DNA from: Chrysaora quinquecirrha | Taxonomy: Eukaryota > Cnidaria > Scyphozoa > Semaeostomeae > Pelagiidae | Direction: 5' to 3' | Assembly (NCBI GenBank): GCA_014526335.1 | Contig: JACTAT010000048.1 | Location: 502,704-566,703, forward strand | DNA length: 64,000 nt | Shown here: piece after piece, positions 45,329-55,466 of the stretch | Layout: every line of letters begins with the position of its first letter | Position numbering within the stretch: the first letter of the stretch is position 1 | Program-made: the position numbers and the translations under genes | The notes under the pieces: model-generated | The model's input: only the letters and a program-made list of their open reading frames with translations | Told to the model about the DNA's origin: nothing | Databases searched by the model: none

Positions 45329-47751
45329 TTACCAGCGTCTTCTGCGACCCCAACTCCGTCTTCGTCGGACATATCTTCTTCGTCGGACGACCACCGGTGT
45401 ACGTCTGTATGCGTAGTAGACAGGTACACGACGGGCATTCCCTAGGTCTTTAACCAGCATTTCTATCGCATCTGTACAAAAGACATATAATTAGTTTCAT
45501 TGGTTAGTTATACAGCTAGGAATATAAGCGAAATTTCTCCCGATCGGGGGAAAAATGCTTCCAAAGTTATCGAGAAAATTTCCCCCGATCGGGGGAAAAA
45601 ATCAAGAAAATGCTAATTTCTCTACCAAAGAGTCTCCGGCGGGAATTTTTGACTAGATTTTTGAAATCTACACCTCGAAAAAGGGGGGTTCAGGTACATA
45701 ATTCAAAATTTCTCCGTGGAAATTAGAAAACATCGAGTAAAGAAGATTTTGATGACGTAATCTATTGTTCTCCAACGTTGGCTTGCAAGGTGATTCCCAC
45801 GGCGAGAGTCAATAAAATCAGAAAAATGTTAACTTTGTGATGGGAAGAGGAAACACCTTACTACCTTACCAGTTACCACCTCAACACCCGAGCACAGGTA
45901 CATATGCTGAAAGCTTAATGGTCTAGTGAGCTGTGGGGAAAAACTCGATAAAGCCCGCCTCTCATATAGTAAGCCCCTCTCTCTCGAAGTTTATAATTCC
46001 CACCCCCATATTCACCCAAAAACACAAACTGTACGAGTTGGTATAGGCCTGTATTTATAGATAGGGATATAGATAGGGATATAGGGATATGTTGGTACCA
46101 GAATTTGTTTGTATATATGTGCATTTATACAATTCTTATATGTTGATAGCGGTTTAATGAGTTGGTCTATGTTTATAGGTATGTGTAAAGGTACGAGTAC
46201 ATGTCAGCAGGTTGGGTATACACAGAGAGGTAGGTGTATGTTGCGGTTCCCATACGAGTTACATAAGAATATAGCGACATACGTTATTACCAGTAAGACA
46301 ATGTTTTACCTTCAGGTTCATCAGACTCGGGAAGGTCAAGCTCATCAGCATTTTCAAATTCTTCAGGATCATTCTCTTCCCGTTCGCGTTCATCACAAAC
46401 AACTTTGAAAAGAAAGTGTTTAAGAAATTATTAACTTTTCAACAATCCTTCGCTCAAGCAAAAAAGTTGTCTTTATCAGCTGCCTACTAATCCAGCATCT
46501 CGAGGGGTGCATCTGCATAACTTCTAAAATAGCAACGCTGTAGCAATGTCCGAGGGATGATGATGATACTGATTTTAATGATGAAGGTGATGATAATGAT
46601 GACTAAGATGATGAAGAAGAAAACAACAACGACGCTGATGATGATGATGCTCTGGACGTCAGTGACAGTTTGACTGATTTTGCAATGGCATATGTTAGCA
46701 TTATTTTTGACGCTCTTTCAGAAAATGGAGAGCAAATTTAGAAATTCTATTTAAAAATGTTTCATTTTCCATTGTCGACTTTGGCCAGGTCAAAAACGCG
46801 GACATCGCGGAAACCGCGGAAAATATCTTAATCCTTTAAAATGTTGTTTAAAGCATCCAAATAGTCGAAATTAGTCTTCTTTTCAAAACTTCTACATCTT
46901 TTTCTTGCAAACAAACCATTATTTTGTGAATATATCAAATGTCCGCGGTTTCCGCGTTTTTGATTTTGCAATAGTCAATAGTCAAAAACGCGGAAACCGC
47001 GGACAAAGAGCGTACACTAGGATTTCCAATGCGTAGTAGTGTACGCTCTTTGTCCGCGGTTTCCGCGTTTTGACTATTGACTATTGCAAAATCAAAAACG
47101 CGGAAACCACGGACATTTTGGAATATCATCTAGAATACGTATTGAAACAAGCTCAAAGCATGCGTTTTAAGTTATCCCCTCGATTAAATGCAAAAACCTC
47201 CCATTGCACTGAATTTCTTTGAATCTTTTTGATTTGCTTTCGCAAGTAAACTTGAGATTCAAAAGTGAAGGGCCTAAGAATGTTCCCAAATTTTTTGAGG
47301 ACGAATACAAGGGAAGAAATTGCAGAAAGTCCATCAACATTAGAAAGTTATAAAGTAAAGATGCATAAATTTCTATTACATGAGATTTCCGACCAAGATT
47401 TCCAATGCGTAGTAGTGTACGCTCTTTGTCCGCGGTTTCCGCGTTTTTGACTATTGACTATTGCAAAATCAAAAACGCGGAAACCGCGGACACTTGATAT
47501 ATTCACAAAATAATGGTTTGTTTGCAAGAAAAAGATGTAGAAGTTTTGAAAAGAAGACTAATTTCGACTATTTGGATGCTTTAAACAACATTTTAAAGGA
47601 TTAAGATATTTTCCGCGGTTTCCGCGGTTTCCGCGATGTCCGCGTTTTTGACCTGGCCGTCGACTTTCATAATCTTACAGAAACGTAGTATAACTGGAAA
47701 CTTACTGAAAGTTAGTCCAAGTACTAGGACAATGAAGAAGATAGTCTTCAT
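45329..47751 (-). CDS. Predicted secreted precursor with acidic propiece and Arg-rich C-terminus
   Basis: Three exons: 47,751-47,706, 46,402-46,310 and 45,471-45,329 (stop TAA at 45,331-45,329). Introns are GT-AG and both in phase 1. The product is 93 residues. It starts with a signal peptide (MKTIFFIVLVLGLTF). The acidic stretch has about 19 Asp/Glu in 39 residues (for example EREENDPEEFENADELD). The last 33 residues hold 15 Arg, no acidic residue, and Tyr/Trp/Val (RRTPVVV, RRRRYV, RRRRSWG, RRRRW). There is one Cys in all. A candidate acceptor just before the ATG (actttttcag) suggests a 5'-UTR intron. Signal, anionic propiece and cationic mature part is the layout of antimicrobial-peptide precursors such as Hydra arminins. 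I see no sequence match, so the function is inferred. Basic runs could instead be furin sites or a nucleic-acid-binding tail. Confidence 0.72.
45530..45605. repeat. Paired TCCCGATCGGGGGAAA palindromes
   Basis: Two copies of the near-palindromic ttctcccgatcgggggaaaa motif lie about 40 bp apart, in intron 2 of the cationic-peptide gene. Possibly the ends of a tiny inverted-repeat element. Confidence 0.5.
46557..46655. repeat. GAT/GAA triplet-rich tract
   Basis: Imperfect gatgatgat / gaagaa triplets in intron 1 of the cationic-peptide gene. Confidence 0.7.
46783..47658. mobile_element. Fold-back element with perfect 9-bp target duplication (MULE-like)
   Basis: An 876-bp element with terminal inverted repeats of about 250 bp beginning GGCCAGGTCAAAAACGCGG. 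It is flanked by the direct repeat GTCGACTTT at 46,774-46,782 and 47,659-47,667. Inside are further gtccgcggtttccgcg palindromes. Long TIRs with a 9-bp duplication are typical of Mutator-like elements. No transposase. It lies in intron 1 of the cationic-peptide gene. Confidence 0.9.
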
Positions 47752-47889
47752 TTTGAATCTTGAACTCAACCTGAAAAAGTAAAATGGAAAAGGCACATAA
47801 GAAACAAACAGCACGAATAATTTGATATTGGATAAAGATTTGAATTTCATCGATTTGTAATAATGTTATTTAATAAACTGCTAGCATTA

Positions 47890-48264
47890 CACGTTTTTTT
47901 TTAATAAGAAACCTGGCTCGGGACCTAGTTCTATAAGTTTCATAATTTTTGGCCCAATTTTAGTTCTAAAAGTTTCTTAACAGTTTCTTAATTTTATGGA
48001 AATAAATTGCAGTAAAAACGATAAACAAACGTGAATATAGCAATCAAATTATTAATATTATTGTATTACAAAGAATTAGCCACGCTGGTGCGAGAAATCG
48101 CACGGAAATGCTTGAGAATTGATTACTACGTCCACAAATGTGAAATCAGTATGTAGGAAAACTGACACAAAAATGTCTTAAGTTTCTTAACTCCTTCCTC
48201 CTAGTTCTAAAAGTTTCTTAACTTTTGGGGTGTCTAGTTCTAGGTTTCTTATAAAAAGAACGTG
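47890..48264. mobile_element. TTATAAGAA-family MITE with TA duplication
   Basis: The left end is CACG, a T-run and AATAAGAAACC; the right end is the inverse, ggtttcttataaaaagaacgtg. TA stands on both sides (47,888-47,889 and 48,265-48,266). It contains three ctagttctaaaagtttctta-like repeats. It lies upstream of the cationic-peptide gene. Confidence 0.75.
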
Positions 48265-48421
48265 TAAACAACTTTACGAACCTTTTACCTGGAAACTTGG
48301 TCTATGCAGAAGCAAGCTCAATGCGTGGACTACAAGCAAAGAGACCACACCTAAACTGAACGAAAGGCCAACGAGACACCGACCAGACTTCTTAGCGAAG
48401 ACAATGGTTAATCCATCCATT

Positions 48422-48955
48422 GAAATACAGTTTTGTACTTGAGGAAGATTAATTCTTTTCACAGTTGAAAGAATCTTCCGCCTATACAAAAGTAGTCTAT
48501 TCACCCATTCAAATATAGTTTTGGAACCAGAGGAAGTTTAATTTTTTTCATAGTTGAAAGAATCTTCCGCCTATACAAAAGTAGTCTATTCACCCATTCA
48601 AATATAGTTTTGGAACCAGAGGAAGTTTAATTTTTTTCATAGTTGAAAGAATCTTCCGCCTATACAAAAGTAGTCTATTCACCCATTCAAATATAGTTTT
48701 GGAACCAGAGGAAGTTTAATTTTTTTCATAGTTGAAAGAATCTTCCGCCTATACAAATGTAGTCTATTCACCCATTCAAATATAGTTTTGGAACCAGAGG
48801 AAGTTTAATTTTTTTCATAGTTGAAAGAATCTTCCGCCTATACAAAAGTAGTCTATTAACCCATTCAAATATAGTTTTTGTACTAGAGGAAGATTAATTC
48901 TTTTCACTGTTGAAAGGCTATCCAGCGCTAAAACTTTTCAAGGAATCTTCTGACT
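48422..48955. repeat. 89-bp tandem repeat, six units
   Basis: Units start at about 48,422, 48,511, 48,600, 48,689, 48,778 and 48,867, spaced exactly 89 bp. The middle units are nearly identical; the first and last share variants (gtactagagg, ttaattctttt). No open frame spans them. Confidence 0.93.
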
Positions 48956-48969
48956 AAAGAATGGGGCAT

Positions 48970-49660
48970 ACCGGAAAAGCGGGACCCGGGACCCAAGGTG
49001 GGACCCAGCGGGACCCGGGACCATAGGTGGGACCCTAGACGTGGGACCCTGGTGGGACCTGGGACCCTAAGTGGGACCCTAGGAGAACTTATGGGATTTA
49101 TTTTGAAACAATTAAAGATTTGTGGAAAACAGAAAGAAAAACATAATAAAAGATTCGTATAATATAGAGGTTTTCATCTCAAATTTAGTGACTGGACTTG
49201 ATATTTTGATGATGGCCTACTGAGAGTTGTTACTTGCGATACTTTGCCAATATGTACACGAAGAAGGCTGAAAATAGTTCAAATGGACTTAAATTACTTT
49301 GAAATTTGTCTTTCTTAGCTTCCTAACATAATTTTTCTTGATTTATCTTGAATTCATTCGTCAATTTTGGCTTCACACGCTTCTATCATGGAATTTTTTC
49401 TCGCTTTTCCCACGATTTGCTTCTAATGTCCTTCATGTGCAACAATTCACTCTATGTTTCCCATTTTGGTTACACTGTTGGCACAATTATTCAATTTTTT
49501 TGTTGATTGTTTAATGATTTGTATCAATTGTTCAAAGGTCCCACCTAGGTCCCACGTCTAGGGTCCCACCAATCATATAGTACACTACTAGTCCACGTAT
49601 AGTAATCATATAGTACACGTCTAGGGTCCCACCAATCATATAGTACCATCAATCATATAG
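48970..49660. mobile_element. Element bounded by inverted GGGACCC minisatellites
   Basis: The left side (48,975-49,090) repeats gggaccc/gtgggacc. The right side (49,535-49,635) has the inverse, gtcccacctaggtcccac. The middle is AT-rich unique sequence. The right side is mixed with copies of atcatatagtac, a motif of the adjoining LINE, suggesting insertion into that LINE. Confidence 0.55.
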
Positions 49661-50310
49661 TACACTACTCAGAAGCAGACTCCCTTGTAGCACTGGCTCT
49701 TGATTATGAAAAATCTGTCAACAACCGCAATACTGTTACGTCATATATTGATAAGTTTACAAATAGACAAAATACTAATACATCTTTCGCCCCATCAAAA
49801 AAAGATACAAAACGATTTTTAGCAATGAACTATAGTACGTACTGGAACTCATATATTGAGGATTGCTCTAAGGCATTAACCTATAAAACTCATAAGAATC
49901 GCATCTTTCTTGAACCATACCTTCAAATAATAACAAACAGGAAATATAGAAGAATGCTTGCGAAATTAAGACTTAGCGACCATTGCTTAGAAATAGAAAA
50001 AGGAAGACACTGTAGACCCCCAATAGATCGAGATCGACGTTTTTGCAAGTCCTGCACAAATAAAGTAGAAAATGAAGTACATTTCCTCTTAGACTGTAAG
50101 AACTATGAGATTGAACGAATGCAATTTCCAAATCAGATCAATAATCTATACCCCAATTTCAATAATATCCCATCTTTAGAACAACAATACATATATCTTA
50201 TGACAAATGAAGACAAAATTTTCTTAGACATTTTAGGAAAATTCGTGTTCGAAATTTACAATAAGCGTATTGGTAATCAGATAACATGTATCAGTAAATC
50301 ATTTGTCTAG
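49640..50310 (+). pseudogene. LINE 3' fragment, same family as 42,881-45,075
   Basis: A 5'-truncated copy. The part at 49,640-49,870 is nearly identical, inverted, to 43,050-43,290 (ADSLVALAL, KSVNNRNT, NTSFAPSKKDTKRFLAMNYS). The frame then continues through the intact C-terminal region, with YKTHKNRIFLEPYLQIITNR and a Cys/His cluster CKSCTNKVENEVHFLLDC, to a stop near 50,310. This part is missing from the minus-strand copy. No catalytic domain is left. Confidence 0.82.
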
Positions 50311-50344
50311 TCTGAATTTTTATAATCTATCCTTCTGTTCGTCA

Positions 50345-50570
50345 TTCATGACAAATAAATACAATTATGTATGGCGCTGAAGAAGGCTCAAAATAGCCGA
50401 AACACAAAAATCAAACGGGAGGAGAGCCTTGGCTGTATTACTTCGAGAGTTACTCGGCGATTTCATTGAGCTCCATAGGTCAGTGGAAACGTCGTTAGCT
50501 CTCTGGTCATGTAGTCCTGGGTTCGAATCCCATCTATTGTGGTATGCCAATTGTGGAAAGATCTGTAAAA
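50345..50570 (+). mobile_element. SINE-like copy, best preserved
   Basis: It has the full set of family landmarks: tatggcgctgaagaaggctca, agccgaaacacaaaa, gggaggagagcc, gttactcggcgatttcattgagc, an A-box-like aggtcagtggaaacg, a B-box gggttcgaatccc, then tctattgtggtatgcc. The A and B boxes are about 45 bp apart. The tRNA-like part is in the 3' half rather than at the 5' end. Confidence 0.75.
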
Positions 50571-51610
50571 CATGGAATGTAGAACGATGGAATGAAATGG
50601 TGGAACAGAATAATCTATATGGAACACCCTTATTATACAGCAGGTTGTCTTGCAATAAAAATTAGAATATCTTAAATATCTTCTACTACACTTTGTTGAT
50701 TTGCCAATTTTCTTTTTCAATTAATCTATGACTAAACTAGAGTTTAGCATTTGCTAAACGATTCAACATTGCTTATCAAACTTTCGAAATGTTTTAACGC
50801 TTGGCCTTGTCATAAAAATTGCTCTACAGGCATAAATAAGCAAAGTTCGTTGCGCAATGAGTTTGAAGCAGTTCAAAATCAAAAATGTTTTCTGACATGG
50901 GCAAACGTTAAAACACTGTGCTTGGCAAGCAAATTTCAAATGTTGGACAAACAATGTGTGATCGTTCGGGCAGAGCTTTAGATCTTTTTCTATAATACGA
51001 GCTCCACAGAAAATGCGAAGGGAATTCAGTTTTGGGGAGAAATCAATCTGTAACAAATTATAGCCCCATTATTTGGGAGATTTGGACCCCTGATCGGGAA
51101 AAAAGAAAGAAAAGTTAAAAGTATCAAGCAAACGAAGTTTTAACCGTAGATTACATGAAATTTGCAGTTTACTTAGAAGTTATTAGTAGCAACAAAACAC
51201 AACTTTGGGATATCAAACACATAACCACTTTTAATTTGCATTTCATTTCGTACGTTTTTCCATTGAATTGCCGAGGGGCAAAAATATGGGGGGGCTTAAC
51301 AGAGAAGGGGGGTTATTTCCATATGAAAGAGCCCTAATAGAGAGTGGGGCTTGAAAGAGAGGTTGGACTTAATAGAGCTTTCACGGTATCTTTTTGTATC
51401 TTTTATTAGGAAGCTATCATACAAAGCTTCCCACATATTTTTGATTTTGCATCTTCTCCTGAAAAAGCTTAAGTGTGTTCCTGATATTCTTCTTTAAGAT
51501 ATGTCTAATTTTATTCAATGCGTAATACAGTTCTTTTTATAAGAAAAACCAATTATAAGAAACATCAGGCTAAGATTTGGGTTAAAATTTTTGTTACCTC
51601 CAAAATTACT
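50571..51610. other. Intergenic, nothing recognised
   Basis: No exon or named repeat was seen, except for a TTATAAGAA-family end at about 51,530-51,575 (ttctttttataagaaaaacc, gaaacatcaggct). The short open frames on both strands overlap one another and lack family features. Confidence 0.4.
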
Positions 51611-51613
51611 TGA

Positions 51614-52123
51614 CACCCCCCAGTAACGACCCCGCTGGTCATTGCAAATACGGCAGGGAAAATTCCTAAATCATAAATTTTCAACGGGGATAAAAAACTT
51701 ATCGAAAGTGAAGAAAGTATGTTCTGTCTAGTCCAATGCTCATTTGACGATTTAATGATGATAAATCACGAGTTTCTTTCCCATAACAATGATTTTCGAA
51801 AATATTCTAGACATACCTTACCTGATGCTTGACTTTTACTCTTACGGCCACCAAACCTCTCCCCCCAGCACAAAGGTATCGTTAATTTGGGTAACAATAG
51901 TGTGTGAAATCATGACCAGAAAATTGAAGATTTTTAACTTGATGAAATTTGTAATATCTTCGACGTAGATTACGCAAGCGGGGGAGTTAAATAACGGGGA
52001 AAACCAAAGAAACAAAGCGGGGAAGACTTTTTAGATCAAGCCTGGCGGGGAACAAATTTTTTTGGAGGGTCATCACTTTGCCTTAGCGGGGAAGCTTTTC
52101 AGCAGGGTTGTTACTGGGGGGTT
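51614..52123. mobile_element. TIR element with CCCCCCAGTAACGACCC ends
   Basis: The left end ccccccagtaacgacccc is the inverse of the right end gggttgttactgggggg. The flanks both contain cttga (acttgaca, tcttgagg), a possible eroded duplication. About 510 bp, non-coding. Confidence 0.65.
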
Positions 52124-52742
52124 TCTTGAGGCAAGTACAAACTTAAAGTGGGTACCTTCGGACCTCTTTGCACCCCAGCCGTTCTGCCTGAAAATGGCAT
52201 TTTTAAAATGAGCATTTTTGGACTAACCCCGGGAGGCTGAACCTCCATCATGCCCAGGCTGCCGTTGCTGTTCGCCCAAAGCTCTCGAAGTAACTTTTCG
52301 ATCCATAATAAACTAAACCTAAAAATATTGCGATTAAACTTGTATTTATGACAACTGGGTCATGATAAACTAATAAAGCATAAATCAAGCGATTTCGAAG
52401 CACTACCAAGCCATCTCCATTATGCAAACTGAGAGCGCGGGAAAACTTGTGCACTTACTTGGTCACGTGATAGCTAAAAAACTAAACAATAAGTTAGAAC
52501 AATAGGCTTCCAGACCAGTGTTTTTTCTATTGACTATGATTTCACCACAATTCGTTCTCTAGTACACTTTTTTCAATAAGCAACTGGACTTTGGTCCAGC
52601 CCTTAAGAGATGCTTATCTAGCATTTCAGCCCTCGCAGATGACTGATACCCCCTAAAACCTCTTATTTTGGCTCTTATTCTGGCTTCTCTATGTAATTGA
52701 CAAGTTTGCCAAGTTTGCAACAATGTACATAGACAGGGTTTT

Positions 52743-53015
52743 TTCCGCAACAATCTAGCAAAGAGGGTAACCTAGGGTTATTAAATTGAAATCTACTAAA
52801 AAAAAGGTTGGAAAACACGAATCCAAGATGGGCCCTCAAAAATTTTCGCCGGAAGTACCCTTAATTAGCGCCTAATTATGCCTAATTAAGTCAATTAAAA
52901 AAGTTGCACTTTTTAAAATCTAATTATTGCAATGTGTAGATCTTGAAACGCTGAGTAAAATTGTCTTTGACTGTATTTCAATACAACCTACCAGTTTCGA
53001 GAAAAACTTGGTTGA
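52743..53015. repeat. Dispersed repeat, inverted relative at 60,760-61,035
   Basis: Shared in reverse with 60,760-61,035: ctagcaaagagggtaaccta, ccaagatgggcc, cgccggaagtacc, ttaattaggc units and gtttcgagaaaa. A family of unknown type. Confidence 0.75.
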
Positions 53016-53336
53016 AATATTGATGACGTCATTGTCCTAAGGCTGAGTATGGGCTTTTGTCAACTCGTGTAACGTCACAAATAGAGATCGAATCGTCAAA
53101 AAAAACCGCTTACAATGCGATACGTGTATGTATAATATCATAATAAGCATAATAAGCCTCACTAGAAGTTTGGAAAAACGAAGAAAGGAGGTTCACTGCA
53201 TGAACAATAGGAATCTACTATAATTTGCTTTCGTTGTAATTTTTAAGTTCGTTAGACATATTTTTTTTAACGTGTTTTGTTGTTCCCTTGCATGAATATT
53301 AGGACCACTGGGAGATTGTTGCACACTAAGCAAACG

Positions 53337-53406
53337 GCTGTGTAGCCGAGGGGTAAATTGCTCGCTTGCTAACCGGGGAGACCGGAGTTCAAGTCCCCTC
53401 CAGGGA
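53337..53406 (+). tRNA. tRNA-like segment 1 in repeat array (degenerate)
   Basis: It has an A-box-like tgtagccgaggggtaaa, a GCTAA anticodon-region string, and a B-box-like ggagttcaagtcccctcc. It looks like a class II (Ser/Leu) tRNA, but I could not draw paired acceptor and anticodon stems. It is therefore tRNA-derived repeat sequence rather than a working tRNA. Confidence 0.45.
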
Positions 53407-54394
53407 AAAATTTTTGGTGTTTTTGTTTTTGCGATCTAAATATTTTACAATTTTTTTTAATATCTAAATGTCACTTTGACACAACAAGAAGGCTTTTTGG
53501 AATGACTAAAATCTTTAGATCTATTTTTACTCATATCTTTTCAATTATAAATTTACTTTCAATTTATTTCTGTCGTTTTTGTGTTGGAAATGTTTTCAAA
53601 AGTCCGAGGACATGTCTGGGAACTAAAATTTGCTTTGGGTATAATTTTTTAGTTTGTTTTTGACATTATTTTTTAACGTGTTTTGTTGTTCCCTTCTATG
53701 AATATTAGGATCACCTGGAGATTATCCTCTACTAAGAAATATGGCAGTCCCCTCAAAGGCAATTTTTTGGTGTTTTTGTTTTTGTGATTTAAATATTTTA
53801 CAATTTTTCTAATAACAAAAAGTCACTTTGACAAAACAAGAAGGCTTTTGGAATGACTCAAATCTTTAGATCTATTTTTACTCGTATCTTTTCAATTATA
53901 AATTTATTTTCAATTTATCTCTCAACACTGACACTAACTTTCATGTTCATTTGGATTTTATTTTCATTTTCATTTTATCTTTCATTTAATTTAAAGTTTT
54001 ATTGTAGCTGAAGAATTTAGAATTATATTAAATTATTGTAAATTATAAATTATATTAAATTTCAATTTTATTAATATTTACATTAAGGCCAATACCATTA
54101 GGTATACCAACGGGGGGTCCAAATCAATGTCGGCAATTAATAAACCTAGTTTCATCCTATCACAAGTGAAATTGTTTCTTCAAAAATTAATAAATAGGGG
54201 GGTCCTACTAAGGCCCTGTGGTTGGGGGAAAAACTCAAAATTAATAAACCGGAGGACGTTTATTTGGCATCTAAGAGTATGAAAATGAATTAAGATGATG
54301 ATAAAGTTTGACATTGGCATTATTGCATGTGGCGATAAAGAACAACTTAAACATTAAGTTCAAGTTTCAATGTTATTTCAGATTTACATCAAGA

Positions 54395-54720
54395 TTAACA
54401 TCAAGGTTCAGATAAAGACTCATTTCAAAATGAACTTTCAGTTTAATTTCAAAAATGAAATACTGATACTTAGACCAAGACTAACAAAGACTATAAGACT
54501 AATATTAAGATTAACCTTAAGATTAAGGTTAGAATTAAGATTCAGATTTAGATTCAGATACAGATTCAGATTAAGATTAAGATACAGATTCAGATTAAGA
54601 TTAAGATTAAGATTAACATATAGATTAACATTAAGGTTAATATTCCAATTCAGGTAGAAGTTAAGATTAAGATTCCATTTAACTTGAAGACTAAGATTAA
54701 GACTAGACTAACATTAAGAT
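54395..54720. repeat. ATTAAG hexamer tract (copy 2)
   Basis: The same degenerate hexamers as at 1-430. The frame at 54,370-54,657 is an Arg/Leu-rich artefact of the repeat. Confidence 0.85.
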
Positions 54721-55119
54721 TGAGATCAAGATTTTGATTAACAGAAAATATAGCCACCTCAATGCACAGTGTCTTTTAGGTCGAAGCTCTTATTGGCGGA
54801 GTTCATTAGAGGCGGTGGTCCTCATGAGGCGGTGGTCTTACACGGGCAAGAGCTGGTCTCTTATACTAAAATGGTAATTTCCATGGAAACCGGTTTTTCG
54901 ACCGTCACTCCTCCCAAGTCGTAAGTGGTACGCTTTTCCGACTTTTTCGCTGCTCGGCCGACAGTGGGGTAGGCGTGTCATCGCCCTTTCGTTTTTTCCG
55001 AACTGCCATGGCTTCTGGGGTAACTGGGGCTAACCCTTCTTTGATGTGCGTCATTGGTGCCTGTTTGAACAATCGCCCGATTGTTCTCACTAGGAGGATT
55101 ATCACTAAACCACAACAAC

Positions 55120-55196
55120 GCACAGTGGCACGATCGGTAAGGCGGCGTGTCTCGTGAGCTGCGATGCAGAGTTGGGAGTTCGACTCCCCTCAAGGG
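55120..55196 (+). tRNA. tRNA-like segment 2 in repeat array (degenerate)
   Basis: It has an A-box-like gtggcacgatcggtaaggc and a B-box gggagttcgactcccctc, followed by aagggaaag. This head differs from the one at 53,337 but occupies the same position relative to the following repeat. Stem pairing is incomplete by eye. Confidence 0.45.
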
Positions 55197-55397
55197 AAAG
55201 TCTTTTTCTCTCGAATTTTTTTATGTCTCTTATTTTCGTGTTGGAAATGTTTTCAAAAGGCCGAGGAGTCGTCTGGTAACTAAAATTTGCTTTTGGTTTA
55301 ATTTTTAAGTTCGTTAGACATAATTTTTAATCGTGTTTTGTTTTTCCCTTCCATGAATATTAGGACCACTAGGAGATTGTCACACACTAAGCAAACG

Positions 55398-55466
55398 GCT
55401 GTGTAGCCGAGTGGTTAAATGCTCGCTTGCTAACCAGGGAGACCGGAGTTCAAGTCCCCTTCAGGG
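55398..55466 (+). tRNA. tRNA-like segment 3 in repeat array
   Basis: Near-identical to 53,337-53,406 but with the more canonical A box tagccgagtggttaaa and B box ggagttcaagtcccctt. It is the best of the four tRNA-like heads. The acceptor ends do not obviously pair, so function is doubtful. Confidence 0.5.

Noticed and set aside
53337..53406. Functional serine tRNA gene
   Set aside because: The A and B boxes are present, but acceptor and anticodon stems do not pair by eye and the segment is part of a repeat.
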